From Curtobacterium sp. MCBA15_012 (lineage in GTDB: Bacteria; Actinomycetota; Actinomycetes; Actinomycetales; Microbacteriaceae): DNA of 64,000 nucleotides. Numbering within the stretch: position 1 is the stretch's first letter; every line of letters begins with the position of its first letter. The stretch is from the NCBI RefSeq assembly GCF_001864935.2, contig NZ_CP126267.1, positions 310,001-374,000 on the forward strand, written 5' to 3'. The notes under the pieces are model-generated. The model saw nothing but the letters and a program-made list of their open reading frames with translations, was not told the origin of the DNA and did no database searches. Below, piece after piece: positions 52,031-62,069 of this stretch. Made by a program: the position numbers and the translations under genes.

Positions 52031-53002
52031 ATGACGACCGACACGACGTCACTGCGACCGTCGGCTGCGCGTCCCCGGGCCGAGGGCACCCCTGCCTCGG
52101 CCCGGGCCCGCCGCGCCCACGCGCAGCGGAGAGCACAGCTCACGGCCTGGGCGTTCCTCGCCCCGGTGGCCCTCTACCTGCTGCTCTTCTACGCGTACCC
52201 GCTCTACAAGAACGTCGAGCTGAGCCTCCGGCACTACACGGTGACGTCGTTCGTCTCCGGCAACGCCCCGTTCGTCGGCCTGCAGAACTTCGTCTCGGTG
52301 TTCTCGAGTGCGACCTTCGCCCCGGCGATCTGGAACACCACGGTCTTCGTCCTCGTGTCGATCCTCGTGCAGTTCGCACTCGGACTCGCCCTCGCGGTGT
52401 TCTTCCACAACCACTTCCCGCTGTCCGGACTCCTCCGGGCGCTGTTCCTCGTGCCGTGGCTCCTGCCGCTGCTCGTGTCGGCCAGCACCTGGTCCTGGAT
52501 GATGAACAGCGACTCCGGGATCGTGAACGCCTTCCTCGAGTCGGTCGGCATCGGGCAGATCAACTGGCTGACCTCGCCGACCTGGTCCCTGTTCGCCGTG
52601 CTCGTCGCGAACATCTGGATCGGCATCCCGTTCAACCTCGTGATCATGTACTCCGGGCTGCAGGGCATCCCGGGCGAGCTGTACGAGGCGGCGTCCCTCG
52701 ACGGCGCGAACGGCTGGCAGCGCTTCTGGCGGATCACGTTCCCGCTGCTCCGCCCGGTCACGGCGATCACCCTGCTGCTCGGCTTCGTCTACACGCTCAA
52801 GGTGTTCGACATCATCTGGATCATGACGAAGGGCGGCCCGTCGGGCTCGTCCACGACGCTCGCGATCTGGTCCTACCAGCTGGGCTTCGGCTCGCTGCTG
52901 CCCGACTTCAGCTCCGCCGCGACCGTGGGGAACGTGCTCATCGTCATCGCCCTGGTCGTCGGCCTCGTCTACGCGCGCGTGCAGCGCCGCCTGGAGGTGT
53001 GA
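52031..53002 (+). CDS. Sugar ABC permease 1 (MalF type)
   Basis: A 323-residue permease with six membrane segments. The EAA loop is ELYEAASLDGANGWQRFWRITFP. An N-terminal basic tail precedes the first helix. Followed one base later by the second permease start, so the two are coupled. Confidence 0.92.
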   Translation: MTTDTTSLRPSAARPRAEGTPASARARRAHAQRRAQLTAWAFLAPVALYLLLFYAYPLYKNVELSLRHYTVTSFVSGNAPFVGLQNFVSVFSSATFAPAIWNTTVFVLVSILVQFALGLALAVFFHNHFPLSGLLRALFLVPWLLPLLVSASTWSWMMNSDSGIVNAFLESVGIGQINWLTSPTWSLFAVLVANIWIGIPFNLVIMYSGLQGIPGELYEAASLDGANGWQRFWRITFPLLRPVTAITLLLGFVYTLKVFDIIWIMTKGGPSGSSTTLAIWSYQLGFGSLLPDFSSAATVGNVLIVIALVVGLVYARVQRRLEV

Positions 53003-53003
53003 G

Positions 53004-53897
53004 ATGGCCACCACGACCGTCACCCGAGCCGTCACCACGCGGAACGCCCGCGGCGGACGGCAGCGCGCCACCGCGACCGGGCCCGCTGCGAAGCGGTGGT
53101 GGCGGACCGTGCTCGGTGTCGTCTTCACCGCGGTGATGCTGTTCCCCGTCTACTGGATGGTGAACGTCTCGCTCACCCGCGACCAGGACATGCGGAAGAG
53201 CCCGCCGAACCTCATCCCGATCGACGGCACCCTGCACGGCTACAGCACGGTGCTCGGCCAGCAGCTGCCGTTCCTCGGCACGAGCCTGCTCGTCGGGCTC
53301 GGCACCGTCGTCCTCACCCTCGTGCTGTCGGCACCGGCGGCGTACTCCCTCGCCAAGCTCCGGCCGCGGGGCGGGGGAGCGATGAGCTTCGTGCTCCTCA
53401 TCGCGCAGATGATCCCCGCGATCATCATGGCGATGGGCTTCTACACGATCTACGTGCAGCTCGGGATCCTCGACACCGTGTGGGGGCTGATCCTCGCCGA
53501 CTCGACGATCGCGGTGCCCTTCGGCGTGCTCATCTTCACCGCGTTCATGCGTGGGATCCCGGACGAGCTGCTCAACGCCGCCCGGATCGACGGGGCGAGC
53601 ACCTGGCGCACCTTCACCGCCGTCGTGATGCCGGTGAGCCGGAACTCGGTCGTGACGGTGTCGCTCTTCAGCTTCCTCTGGGCCTGGTCCGACTTCCTGT
53701 TCGCCAACACGCTCGACGGCGGTGGCGACGCGAAGCCCATCACGCTCGGCATCTACGCCTACATCGGCAACAACAACCAGGAGTGGAACTCGATCATGGC
53801 CACCGCCGTGGTCGCGTCGATCCCCGCCGCGGTGCTCCTCGTCCTCGCCCAGCGCTACGTCGCCGCCGGTGTCACCGCCGGCGCGGTCAAGGACTGA
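53004..53897 (+). CDS. Sugar ABC permease 2 (MalG type)
   Basis: A 297-residue partner permease; the EAA loop is ELLNAARIDGASTWRTFTAVVMP. Six membrane segments. It follows the first permease directly and is followed after 32 bases by the GH127 gene, consistent with one uptake operon. Confidence 0.92.
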   Translation: MATTTVTRAVTTRNARGGRQRATATGPAAKRWWRTVLGVVFTAVMLFPVYWMVNVSLTRDQDMRKSPPNLIPIDGTLHGYSTVLGQQLPFLGTSLLVGLGTVVLTLVLSAPAAYSLAKLRPRGGGAMSFVLLIAQMIPAIIMAMGFYTIYVQLGILDTVWGLILADSTIAVPFGVLIFTAFMRGIPDELLNAARIDGASTWRTFTAVVMPVSRNSVVTVSLFSFLWAWSDFLFANTLDGGGDAKPITLGIYAYIGNNNQEWNSIMATAVVASIPAAVLLVLAQRYVAAGVTAGAVKD

Positions 53898-53929
53898 CGC
53901 ACCCGTTCCCCACGTCCGAGGAGGACATC

Positions 53930-55846
53930 GTGACCATCACCCACACCACCGTCCCGGCCGGGCCCGTCGTCCCGTCCACGGGTGCGCTCCGACCGCTCCC
54001 GCTCGGTGACCTGCGCCTGACCGGCGGCTACTGGGCCGACTGGCAGCAGCGGAACGCCGACACCGTGATCCGCCACTGCGAGACCTGGATGGAGCGGATC
54101 GGCTGGACCGGGAACTTCGACGCCGCGGCCACCGGGCAGCCGTTCGAGCACGCCGGGATCGAGTTCGTCGACTCCGAGGTCTACAAGCTCCTCGAGGCGA
54201 TGGCCTGGCAGCTCGGCGTGCAGCCCGACGACGACCTCGCCGCGCGGTACGAGCGGCTGGTCGAGCGGGTCGCGGGGGCGCAGGACGCCGACGGCTACCT
54301 GCACACCAGCTTCGGCCGTCCGTGGCAGCGGCCCCGGTGGTCGGACCTGGAGTGGGGGCACGAGCTCTACTCGATGGGGCACCTCCTGCAGGCCGCGGTC
54401 GCGCGGCTGCGCACCGCGGGCGGCGGACGGCTCGTCGACGTGGCGGTCCGCGTCGCAGACCACCTGGTCGACGTGTTCGGGGAGGGCGGACGGGAGGCGG
54501 TGTGCGGGCACCCGGAGATCGAGCCGGCCCTCGTGGAGCTCGGCCGGGCGACCGGCGACCACCGGTACGTCGAGCTGGCGCGGACGTTCGTCGAGCGCCG
54601 CGGCCACGGCTTGCTCGCGCCGATCGAGTACGGCCAGGAGTACTTCCAGGACGACGTCCCGGTCCGCGACGCCGAGGTCCTGCGCGGGCACGCCGTCCGC
54701 GCGCTCTACCTGGCCGCGGGTGCGGTCGACGTCGCGGTCGAGACCGGCGACGTCGGACTCCTGCGGGCGGTCGAGACCCAGTGGACGAACACCGTCGCGA
54801 AGCGCACCTACCTGACCGGTGCGATGGGCGCGCACCACCAGGACGAGGCGTTCGGGGCCGACTTCGAGCTGCCGCCGGACCGCGAGTACGGCGAGACCTG
54901 CGCCGCGATCGCCTCGAACATGCTCTCGTGGCGGCTGCTGCTCGAGACGGGCGAGTCGAAGTACGCGGACCTCATCGAACGCACGCTGTACAACGCCGTG
55001 ATGGTCGCCCCGCGCGAGGACGGCCGCGCCTTCTTCTACGCGAACACCATGCACCAGCGGGTCGAGGGGACCGTCCCGCCCGAGGACGAGGTCAGCCGTC
55101 GCGCCCTGTCGAGCCTCCGTGCCCCCTGGTTCGAGGTCTCGTGCTGCCCGACGAACCTGTCCCGGACGCTCGCGAGCGTGCAGACCGTGTTCGCCACGGT
55201 GAGCGACGACGGCCTGCAGCTGCACCAGTACGGCGACTTCGAGGTCGACACCGTGCTCGGTGACGGGACCCGCGCGGCGTTCTCGGTCCGGTCGGACTGG
55301 CCGCGCGCCGGACGGGTGGAGGTGGTCGCCACCGTCGGCGGCGACGCCCCCGTCGCCCTCCGGCTGCGGGTGCCGTCCTGGTCCTCGGGTGCCGCGCTCG
55401 ACGTGGCGGGCCAGGCGGTGCCCGTGGAGGGCGACACCGTCACCGTGCGCCGGGTCTTCGCCGCGGGCGACCGGATCGTCCTCGACGTCCCCGTGCAGGC
55501 GCGCACCACGGTCCCGGACCCGCGCATCGACGCGGTCCGCGGCACCGTCGCGGTCGAGCGCGGCCCGCTCGTGTACGCGGTCGAGTCGATCGACGCGGGC
55601 TCGGACGTCCGCGACCTGCTCGTCCCGGTGGGTGCCGAACCCGTCGACCACGGCGCGGACGACGTCCGGCTCGCGGTCCGCACCGTGGCGGTGCCCGAGC
55701 CGACCGGCCTGCCGTACGGGGACGGTGGCGGCGCCGGCGCCGGCGCCGTGGTGACCGGAGAGCCGCGCGAGGTCCGACTCGTCCCCTACGCGACGTGGGG
55801 CAACCGCGGACCGTCGACCATGCGCGTCTTCCTGCCCGTCGGGTAG
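53930..55846 (+). CDS. Glycoside hydrolase family 127, beta-L-arabinofuranosidase-like
   Basis: A 638-residue cytoplasmic enzyme of family GH127. The zinc-cysteine site typical of this family is visible: GETCAAIASNM (Glu and Cys) and EVSCCPTNLSR (two Cys, one the nucleophile). The N-terminal part is an alpha/alpha-barrel (TWMERIGWTGNFD, EIEPALVELGRATG). No signal peptide, so imported oligosaccharides are its substrate. GTG start with GAGGAGG. Arabinan or hydroxyproline-linked arabinosides are the probable source; inference from family. Confidence 0.9.
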   Translation: MTITHTTVPAGPVVPSTGALRPLPLGDLRLTGGYWADWQQRNADTVIRHCETWMERIGWTGNFDAAATGQPFEHAGIEFVDSEVYKLLEAMAWQLGVQPDDDLAARYERLVERVAGAQDADGYLHTSFGRPWQRPRWSDLEWGHELYSMGHLLQAAVARLRTAGGGRLVDVAVRVADHLVDVFGEGGREAVCGHPEIEPALVELGRATGDHRYVELARTFVERRGHGLLAPIEYGQEYFQDDVPVRDAEVLRGHAVRALYLAAGAVDVAVETGDVGLLRAVETQWTNTVAKRTYLTGAMGAHHQDEAFGADFELPPDREYGETCAAIASNMLSWRLLLETGESKYADLIERTLYNAVMVAPREDGRAFFYANTMHQRVEGTVPPEDEVSRRALSSLRAPWFEVSCCPTNLSRTLASVQTVFATVSDDGLQLHQYGDFEVDTVLGDGTRAAFSVRSDWPRAGRVEVVATVGGDAPVALRLRVPSWSSGAALDVAGQAVPVEGDTVTVRRVFAAGDRIVLDVPVQARTTVPDPRIDAVRGTVAVERGPLVYAVESIDAGSDVRDLLVPVGAEPVDHGADDVRLAVRTVAVPEPTGLPYGDGGGAGAGAVVTGEPREVRLVPYATWGNRGPSTMRVFLPVG

Positions 55847-55853
55847 GGGAGCC

Positions 55854-55886
55854 GCGGACGGGAGCCGCACCGCGCCTCCCGTCCGC
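55854..55886. repeat. REP-like palindromic element, short variant
   Basis: GCGGACGGGAG and CTCCCGTCCGC arms with a deleted loop, eight bases after the GH127 stop. It is followed by a 20-base tandem repeat. Confidence 0.75.
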
Positions 55887-55897
55887 ACCACGGCGAC

Positions 55898-56065
55898 CGC
55901 CTGCCGGGCGGACAGACCGTCTGCCGGGCGGACAGACCGCCTGCCCGGCGGACAGACCGCCTACCGGGCGGACAGACCGCCTACCGGGCGGACAGACCGC
56001 CTGACCGGCGGGCCGACCGTCCGACCGGCGGGCCGTCCGCCCGACCGCCTGCCGGGCGGACCGAG
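55898..56065. repeat. 20-base tandem repeat, about 8 copies
   Basis: Degenerate copies of CGCCTGCCGGGCGGACAGAC fill 168 bases between GH127 and the orphan HTH gene. Each unit contains the inverted pair GCC/GGC around CCGGGCGG, so the array can fold into several alternative hairpins. Non-coding. Confidence 0.85.
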
Positions 56066-56075
56066 AGGAGGAGCG

Positions 56076-56297
56076 ATGACGCTCGACCGCACCGACAAGC
56101 CGACCATCTACGACGTCGCCTTCGTGGCGGGCGTGTCCCACCAGACGGTCTCGCGCGTCCTGAACTGCCCGGAGACCGTGCGCCCGGCGAACCGCCACCG
56201 CGTGCTCGCGGTCATCGCGTACCTGGGCTACGAGCGGAACGCCGAGGCCGAGCGGCTCGGCCGGCTCCACAAGCACCCCGCCGACGCGGCGGAGTGA
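56076..56297 (+). CDS. Orphan LacI-type DNA-binding domain
   Basis: A 73-residue protein made of only the LacI helix-turn-helix and hinge (IYDVAFVAGVSHQTVSRVLN, LAVIAYLGYERNAEAERLG); there is no sugar-binding domain. Strong ribosome site GAGAGGAGG, so it is probably translated. It could be a truncated remnant or a small DNA-binding modulator of the neighbouring glycosidase genes. The next gene starts 46 bases downstream. Confidence 0.75.
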   Translation: MTLDRTDKPTIYDVAFVAGVSHQTVSRVLNCPETVRPANRHRVLAVIAYLGYERNAEAERLGRLHKHPADAAE

Positions 56298-56343
56298 CCC
56301 ACCAGCGTTCCGGGACCACCCGGAACACGACGAGGAGGAAGCA

Positions 56344-58113
56344 ATGACGCATCTTCGAACACCGGTCCGACCCGGACGCCGTCGGGGTCGACCCCGACGG
56401 GCCGCAGCGGTCCTCTCCGCACTCGTGGTCGCGGGGACGGCGGCCTTCGGGTTCGGGTCCACGGCGCCCGCCTACGCCGACGGCAACACCCTGACGGTGA
56501 ACGTGGGCACGACCGTCCGCCCCGTCACGCACGTCGCCGCCGGTGGCCTGTACGGCGTCGACACCGGCAGCACCCCGCCGCTGAGCCAGCTCTACCCGCT
56601 GCACGTGAACACCTTCACGCAGCCGCCGCCCGGCACGCAGCAGCTCGGCAACGGTGCCACGCACCCCTGCTGCGACGGCCTCCAGGTGGCCGGGAAGATC
56701 ACCGACGCGGGCGGACAGCAGTACCTCCGGCTGCCCGACGTCTTCAGCACCTTCCCGTACAACTGGGTGAGTTGGCCGGACTGGGAGTCGAAGATCGGGA
56801 CGATGATCTCGGCCCGCGTGGACGCGACCAGCACGACCAACATCGCCGGGTACGAGATCTGGAACGAGCCGGACGCGAACTGGGCGGCCAGCACGAAGAA
56901 CGACCCGAACGCCGGCAGCTACCTCGACATGTGGACGCGGACCTACCGTGACATCCGCGCGGTCGACACCCTCACGCCGATCATCGGACCGGGCGCCAGC
57001 AGCTACAGCCACGACTTCATGCTCGGCTTCATGACGAACGCGAAGAACACCGGCACGCTGCCCTCCGTCGCGGTGTGGCACGAGCTCGGCGACTTCAGCT
57101 ACCAGGACGTCCAGGCGCACGTCACGGACTTCCGCGGCATCGAGGACTCCCTCGGGCTGCCGCACATCCCGATCTCGATCAACGAGTACGCCTCGCCCGG
57201 GCAGGTCGACGAGCCGAGCATCGGCGTGCACTACATGGCCGCGTTCGAGCGGGCCGGCATCCACGACGCCGAGCGTGCCTACTGGTACGAGGCCGGGACG
57301 ATGGACGGGCTGCTGTACAACAACCTGCCGACGGCGTCCTACTGGGCGTACAAGTGGTACGGCGACCAGTCCGGCAACGTCGTCCAGACCGTCCCCCAGT
57401 CGTACCTCGACGGTGTCGCCTCGTACGACGCGAGCCGGAAGCAGGTGAACGTCGTCTTCGGCGGTGACGGCGGGACGAACACCGTCAAGGTGAACGGGCT
57501 CGCCGGGCTCGGCAGCCAGGTCTCGGTGCAGCTCTCGTCGACGAACACCACGGGTCGCACGACGAACCAGGCCGCGCCGAACCTGCTGTCGACGACGACC
57601 TACCCGGTCGTCGACGGGTCGATCTCGGTCCCGGTGTCGAACATGGACGCCGTCGCGGCGTACCAGCTGCTCATCACCCCGACGACCGGGACGCCGACGT
57701 ACCAGCAGACCTACGAGGCGGAGAACGCGACCGTCGTCAACGCGAGCCGGCTGTCCTCGTCCACGGCGTCGAACGGCGGGTACGTCGGGCGCATCGACGG
57801 GAACGGTGACGCGCGGACGGACAGCTTCGTGGACTTCCTGGTCGACGTGCCGACCGCCAGGTCGTACACGATGACCATCAAGTACGCGAACGCCACCGGT
57901 GCGACCGCCACGCAGGGGCTCGCCTCCGACGGCGGCGCCTTCTCGACGGTGAGCTACCCGCCGACGACGTCCGGCTGGGGCAACCCCACCGGCAGCGTCG
58001 ACGTCACGGTGCAGCTCCGGGCCGGGTACAACGTGATCCGACTCGCGAAGGGGTCGCCGAACTACGCCGGCGGCACGGGCTACGCCGAGCTGGACAGCAT
58101 CCACCTGCAGTAG
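56344..58113 (+). CDS. Secreted clan-A glycoside hydrolase with C-terminal carbohydrate-binding module
   Basis: A 589-residue exported protein; the Arg-rich start and hydrophobic stretch (AAAVLSALVVAGTAAFGF) form a signal peptide ending near AYADG. The catalytic (beta/alpha)8 domain has the acid/base in YEIWNEPD and the nucleophile in SINEYA, as in GH-A families near GH39/GH5. Residues about 470-589 are a CBM6/CBM35-like module (YEAENATVVN, VDFLVDV, NVIRLAKG). Likely releases arabino- or xylo-oligosaccharides that the upstream importer takes up. Exact GH family not certain. Confidence 0.85.
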   Translation: MTHLRTPVRPGRRRGRPRRAAAVLSALVVAGTAAFGFGSTAPAYADGNTLTVNVGTTVRPVTHVAAGGLYGVDTGSTPPLSQLYPLHVNTFTQPPPGTQQLGNGATHPCCDGLQVAGKITDAGGQQYLRLPDVFSTFPYNWVSWPDWESKIGTMISARVDATSTTNIAGYEIWNEPDANWAASTKNDPNAGSYLDMWTRTYRDIRAVDTLTPIIGPGASSYSHDFMLGFMTNAKNTGTLPSVAVWHELGDFSYQDVQAHVTDFRGIEDSLGLPHIPISINEYASPGQVDEPSIGVHYMAAFERAGIHDAERAYWYEAGTMDGLLYNNLPTASYWAYKWYGDQSGNVVQTVPQSYLDGVASYDASRKQVNVVFGGDGGTNTVKVNGLAGLGSQVSVQLSSTNTTGRTTNQAAPNLLSTTTYPVVDGSISVPVSNMDAVAAYQLLITPTTGTPTYQQTYEAENATVVNASRLSSSTASNGGYVGRIDGNGDARTDSFVDFLVDVPTARSYTMTIKYANATGATATQGLASDGGAFSTVSYPPTTSGWGNPTGSVDVTVQLRAGYNVIRLAKGSPNYAGGTGYAELDSIHLQ

Positions 58114-58118
58114 AGGCG

Positions 58119-58211
58119 GACGGACGGGAGGCGCGGTGCCGGTCGGCACCGCGCCTCCTGTCCGTCATCCGGTCACCTCGCGGGCCGTGGGCGGTCCGAC
58201 GGGGCTGCCCA
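58119..58211. repeat. REP-like palindromic element with tail
   Basis: GACGGACGGGAGGCGCGGTGCC with its complement (one mismatch) at 58119-58166, six bases after the glycosidase stop, in a convergent gap with glgX. The next about 45 bases match the tail of the 49228 copy. Confidence 0.85.
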
Positions 58212-58223
58212 CCGTCGGGCCGC

Positions 58224-58292
58224 CCGCCGTCCGGCGACCGCTGTCGGGCCGGCCGCCGTCCGGCGACCGCTGTCGGGCCGGGCCGCCGTCCG
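58224..58292. repeat. 29-base tandem repeat
   Basis: Two full copies of a 29-base unit beginning CCGCCGTCCGGCGACCGCTG plus a partial third, just beyond the 3' end of glgX. Confidence 0.8.
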
Positions 58293-58309
58293 TCGGCCGG
58301 CCCTGCGGG

Positions 58310-60328
<2,019 letters not shown>

Positions 60329-60409
60329 CATGCCCTTCTAGTGGTGGGCGACTGTGCTCCCGCGCGACCGGCGTACCCCGGGGCCCGCGCTGCTCCTCCG
60401 AGGGGCCGG

Positions 60410-60481
60410 TTCAGTGGCCGACCGTGACGACGCGTCAGTGCCCGACGGTGACGACGAGTCAGTGCCCGACGGTGACGACGA
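60410..60481. repeat. 24-base tandem repeat at a gene 3' end
   Basis: Three copies of GTCAGTGCCCGACGGTGACG plus ACGA, spanning the stop of the DUF4190 gene. Each copy keeps an in-frame stop, so the last eight codons and stop are repeated twice downstream. Confidence 0.85.
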
Positions 60482-60734
60482 GCGCGTGTGCGAGCAGGGC
60501 GACCGCGAACAGGGCGATCCAGGCACCCCCGACGGCGATGCCGGCGATCGCGAGGCCGCGGCCGTGCTCGCCCGTCCGGTGGATCCGCACGAGGGCGACG
60601 ATCGAGACGACGAGCCCGACGACGTTCGCGACGAACGCGAGGACGAAGCCCGCGATCGCGAGCGAACTCGTCCGGTCGACGCGCGGCACGGGGGCGTACG
60701 GGTCGGTGGGCAGGGGATGGGCGTGGTCGGTCAC
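60459..60734 (-). CDS. DUF4190 membrane protein
   Basis: A 91-residue protein: a Pro-rich cytoplasmic start (TDPYAPVPRV), then the DUF4190 pattern LAIAGFVLAFVANVVGLVVSIVALVRIHRTGEHGRGLAIAGI with two membrane helices. GTG start at 60734 with GAGAGGA upstream. Function unknown; family members are common in actinobacterial membranes. Downstream of it the 3' end is tandemly repeated. Confidence 0.88.
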   Translation of the reverse strand: MTDHAHPLPTDPYAPVPRVDRTSSLAIAGFVLAFVANVVGLVVSIVALVRIHRTGEHGRGLAIAGIAVGGAWIALFAVALLAHALVVTVGH

Positions 60735-60894
60735 GGTCGATCCTCTCGTCGTGGGCGGGCGTCCCGCCCCTGTCCTCCGAGCCTCGTCCTTGAGTCGTCG
60801 CCGGGGTGAGCCTCGGGCGGATGACCGGGGTCCACCGTGCGGACGAACCCGGGGTCCGCCGGTCGGAGGAGCGATCTCGCGGTAGGTTCCCGCC

Positions 60895-61536
60895 ATGACC
60901 GACTCCCTCCGCGCACGCTCGGCGCCGCCCCGTCCTGCGCGCCGGACGGACGAGGCCCGGCTGCTCCTGGCCGGTGCCGTGCTGTCCGTGCTCCTCGCGG
61001 CCGTGCTGCAGCGGGTCTTCTTCGTCGTGACGAGCGAGCTGCAGCTCCGCACCGGCGAGGTCGTGATGGGCGTCCTCGGGTTCGTGGTGCCGCTCGTGCT
61101 CGTGCTCGTGGCGCTGTCGCGGGTGCCGACCGACGCGGTGGGACGTGCGGTGGCACTGGGCCTCGCGACCCTCGCGAGCACGGTCCTGGTGGTCGGCCTG
61201 TTCCTCGACGGGGTGGCCTGGCTCGTCGGCGGGAGCCTCGGCTGCGCCGCGCTCCTCGCCGCGTGGCTGCTGGTCCACCGCGCTCCACCGGTCGCCTGGC
61301 TCCTGCTCGTGGCCCCCGCGGCGGCCATCGTCGGCCTCGGTCTGGTCGGCATCCTCGCCCGTGCGGTCTTCGACGCCGCCCCCGACGCGCGTCCGGTCCT
61401 GTGGCAGGTGGAGGGCGTGCTCGCGGTGCTGCTCCCGCTGGCCGTGACGGTGGGCGGGGCGATGCTCGTGCCCCGCACCCGGCGGGGTCGTTCGTCGTCC
61501 GGCCCGCCGGACGCCCCGGTCTCGCGGCGGTCCTGA
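60895..61536 (+). CDS. Integral membrane protein
   Basis: A 213-residue protein with about six hydrophobic segments and Arg/Pro/Ser-rich ends. No recognised family motif. The upstream sequence CGCGGTAGGTTCCCGCC before ATG 60895 is compatible with a weak ribosome site. Confidence 0.75.
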   Translation: MTDSLRARSAPPRPARRTDEARLLLAGAVLSVLLAAVLQRVFFVVTSELQLRTGEVVMGVLGFVVPLVLVLVALSRVPTDAVGRAVALGLATLASTVLVVGLFLDGVAWLVGGSLGCAALLAAWLLVHRAPPVAWLLLVAPAAAIVGLGLVGILARAVFDAAPDARPVLWQVEGVLAVLLPLAVTVGGAMLVPRTRRGRSSSGPPDAPVSRRS

Positions 61537-61618
61537 CCGCGTCCGACGACGCGCGTCGTCGGCCTGCTCCGGTGAGCGCGTCCCGGGTCGCGCAGGGCGG
61601 CTGACGGCGCGACGAGGG

Positions 61619-61666
61619 GGCGGACGGGAGGCCCGTGGCGGCGCCGCCACGGGCCTCCCGTCCGCC
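61619..61666. repeat. REP-like element, perfect 48-base palindrome
   Basis: Arms of 24 bases, starting GGCGGACGGGAGGCCCGTGG, with no loop. It lies 83 bases after a membrane-protein gene and 53 bases before a LexA box. A close relative is embedded in the permease gene at 10867. Confidence 0.9.
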
Positions 61667-61718
61667 GTCCTGTCCGGGGCACGCCGACGGGTGCCGATGT
61701 CCGCGCCGTCGCGTACCA

Positions 61719-61736
61719 TTCGAACACACGTTCGAA
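61719..61736. promoter_or_regulatory. LexA (SOS) box
   Basis: TTCGAACACACGTTCGAA: arms TTCGAAC and GTTCGAA around ACAC, matching the actinobacterial LexA box TCGAACnnnnGTTCGA. It is 13 bases before the 61749 start. Confidence 0.88.
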
Positions 61737-61748
61737 CGGGAGGTCGAG

Positions 61749-62009
61749 ATGATGCTGACGCACGAGGTCGCCACGGTGTGGTGGGAGCGCGGTGTGCCGG
61801 ACCGGATGGTGTGGCGCGAGCGGCGCTGGCGGGTGAGCGACAGCCCGACGCGGCTGACCGCGACGGCCGAGTTCCTGCCCTCCGCGATGACGCACGCGCC
61901 CGAGCGGACCGTGGGGTGGCGGTTCCAGGTGAGCGCGGACGGGGACGCGGTCGTCGTCGACATCGTGCCCGAGGGGGACGGGTGGGTGGTCGCGCGGACC
62001 TGGCGGTGA
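61749..62009 (+). CDS. DUF6504 protein, predicted SOS-induced
   Basis: An 86-residue protein similar to DUF6504 (VWWERGVPDRMVWRERRWRV, GWRFQVSADGDAVVVDIV). Genes of this family are often found with ImuA/ImuB/DnaE2 translesion-repair genes. Here it stands alone but has a LexA box directly upstream, so induction by DNA damage is likely. Start: ATG 61749 (a double ATG) with GGGAGG upstream. No partner repair gene is in the window. Confidence 0.82.
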   Translation: MMLTHEVATVWWERGVPDRMVWRERRWRVSDSPTRLTATAEFLPSAMTHAPERTVGWRFQVSADGDAVVVDIVPEGDGWVVARTWR

Positions 62010-62069
62010 CCGGCGGCGTCCGGGGCTGCCCGCTCGCGCCGACCTGGCGGTGACCGGCCGTTCGCGGGG

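Noticed and set aside
50705..53897. Missing ATPase as sign of a broken importer
   Set aside because: Actinobacterial CUT1 sugar importers commonly share one MsiK-type ATPase encoded elsewhere.
55898..56065. 20-base repeat array as a CRISPR
   Set aside because: Units abut without unique spacers, so this is a simple tandem repeat.
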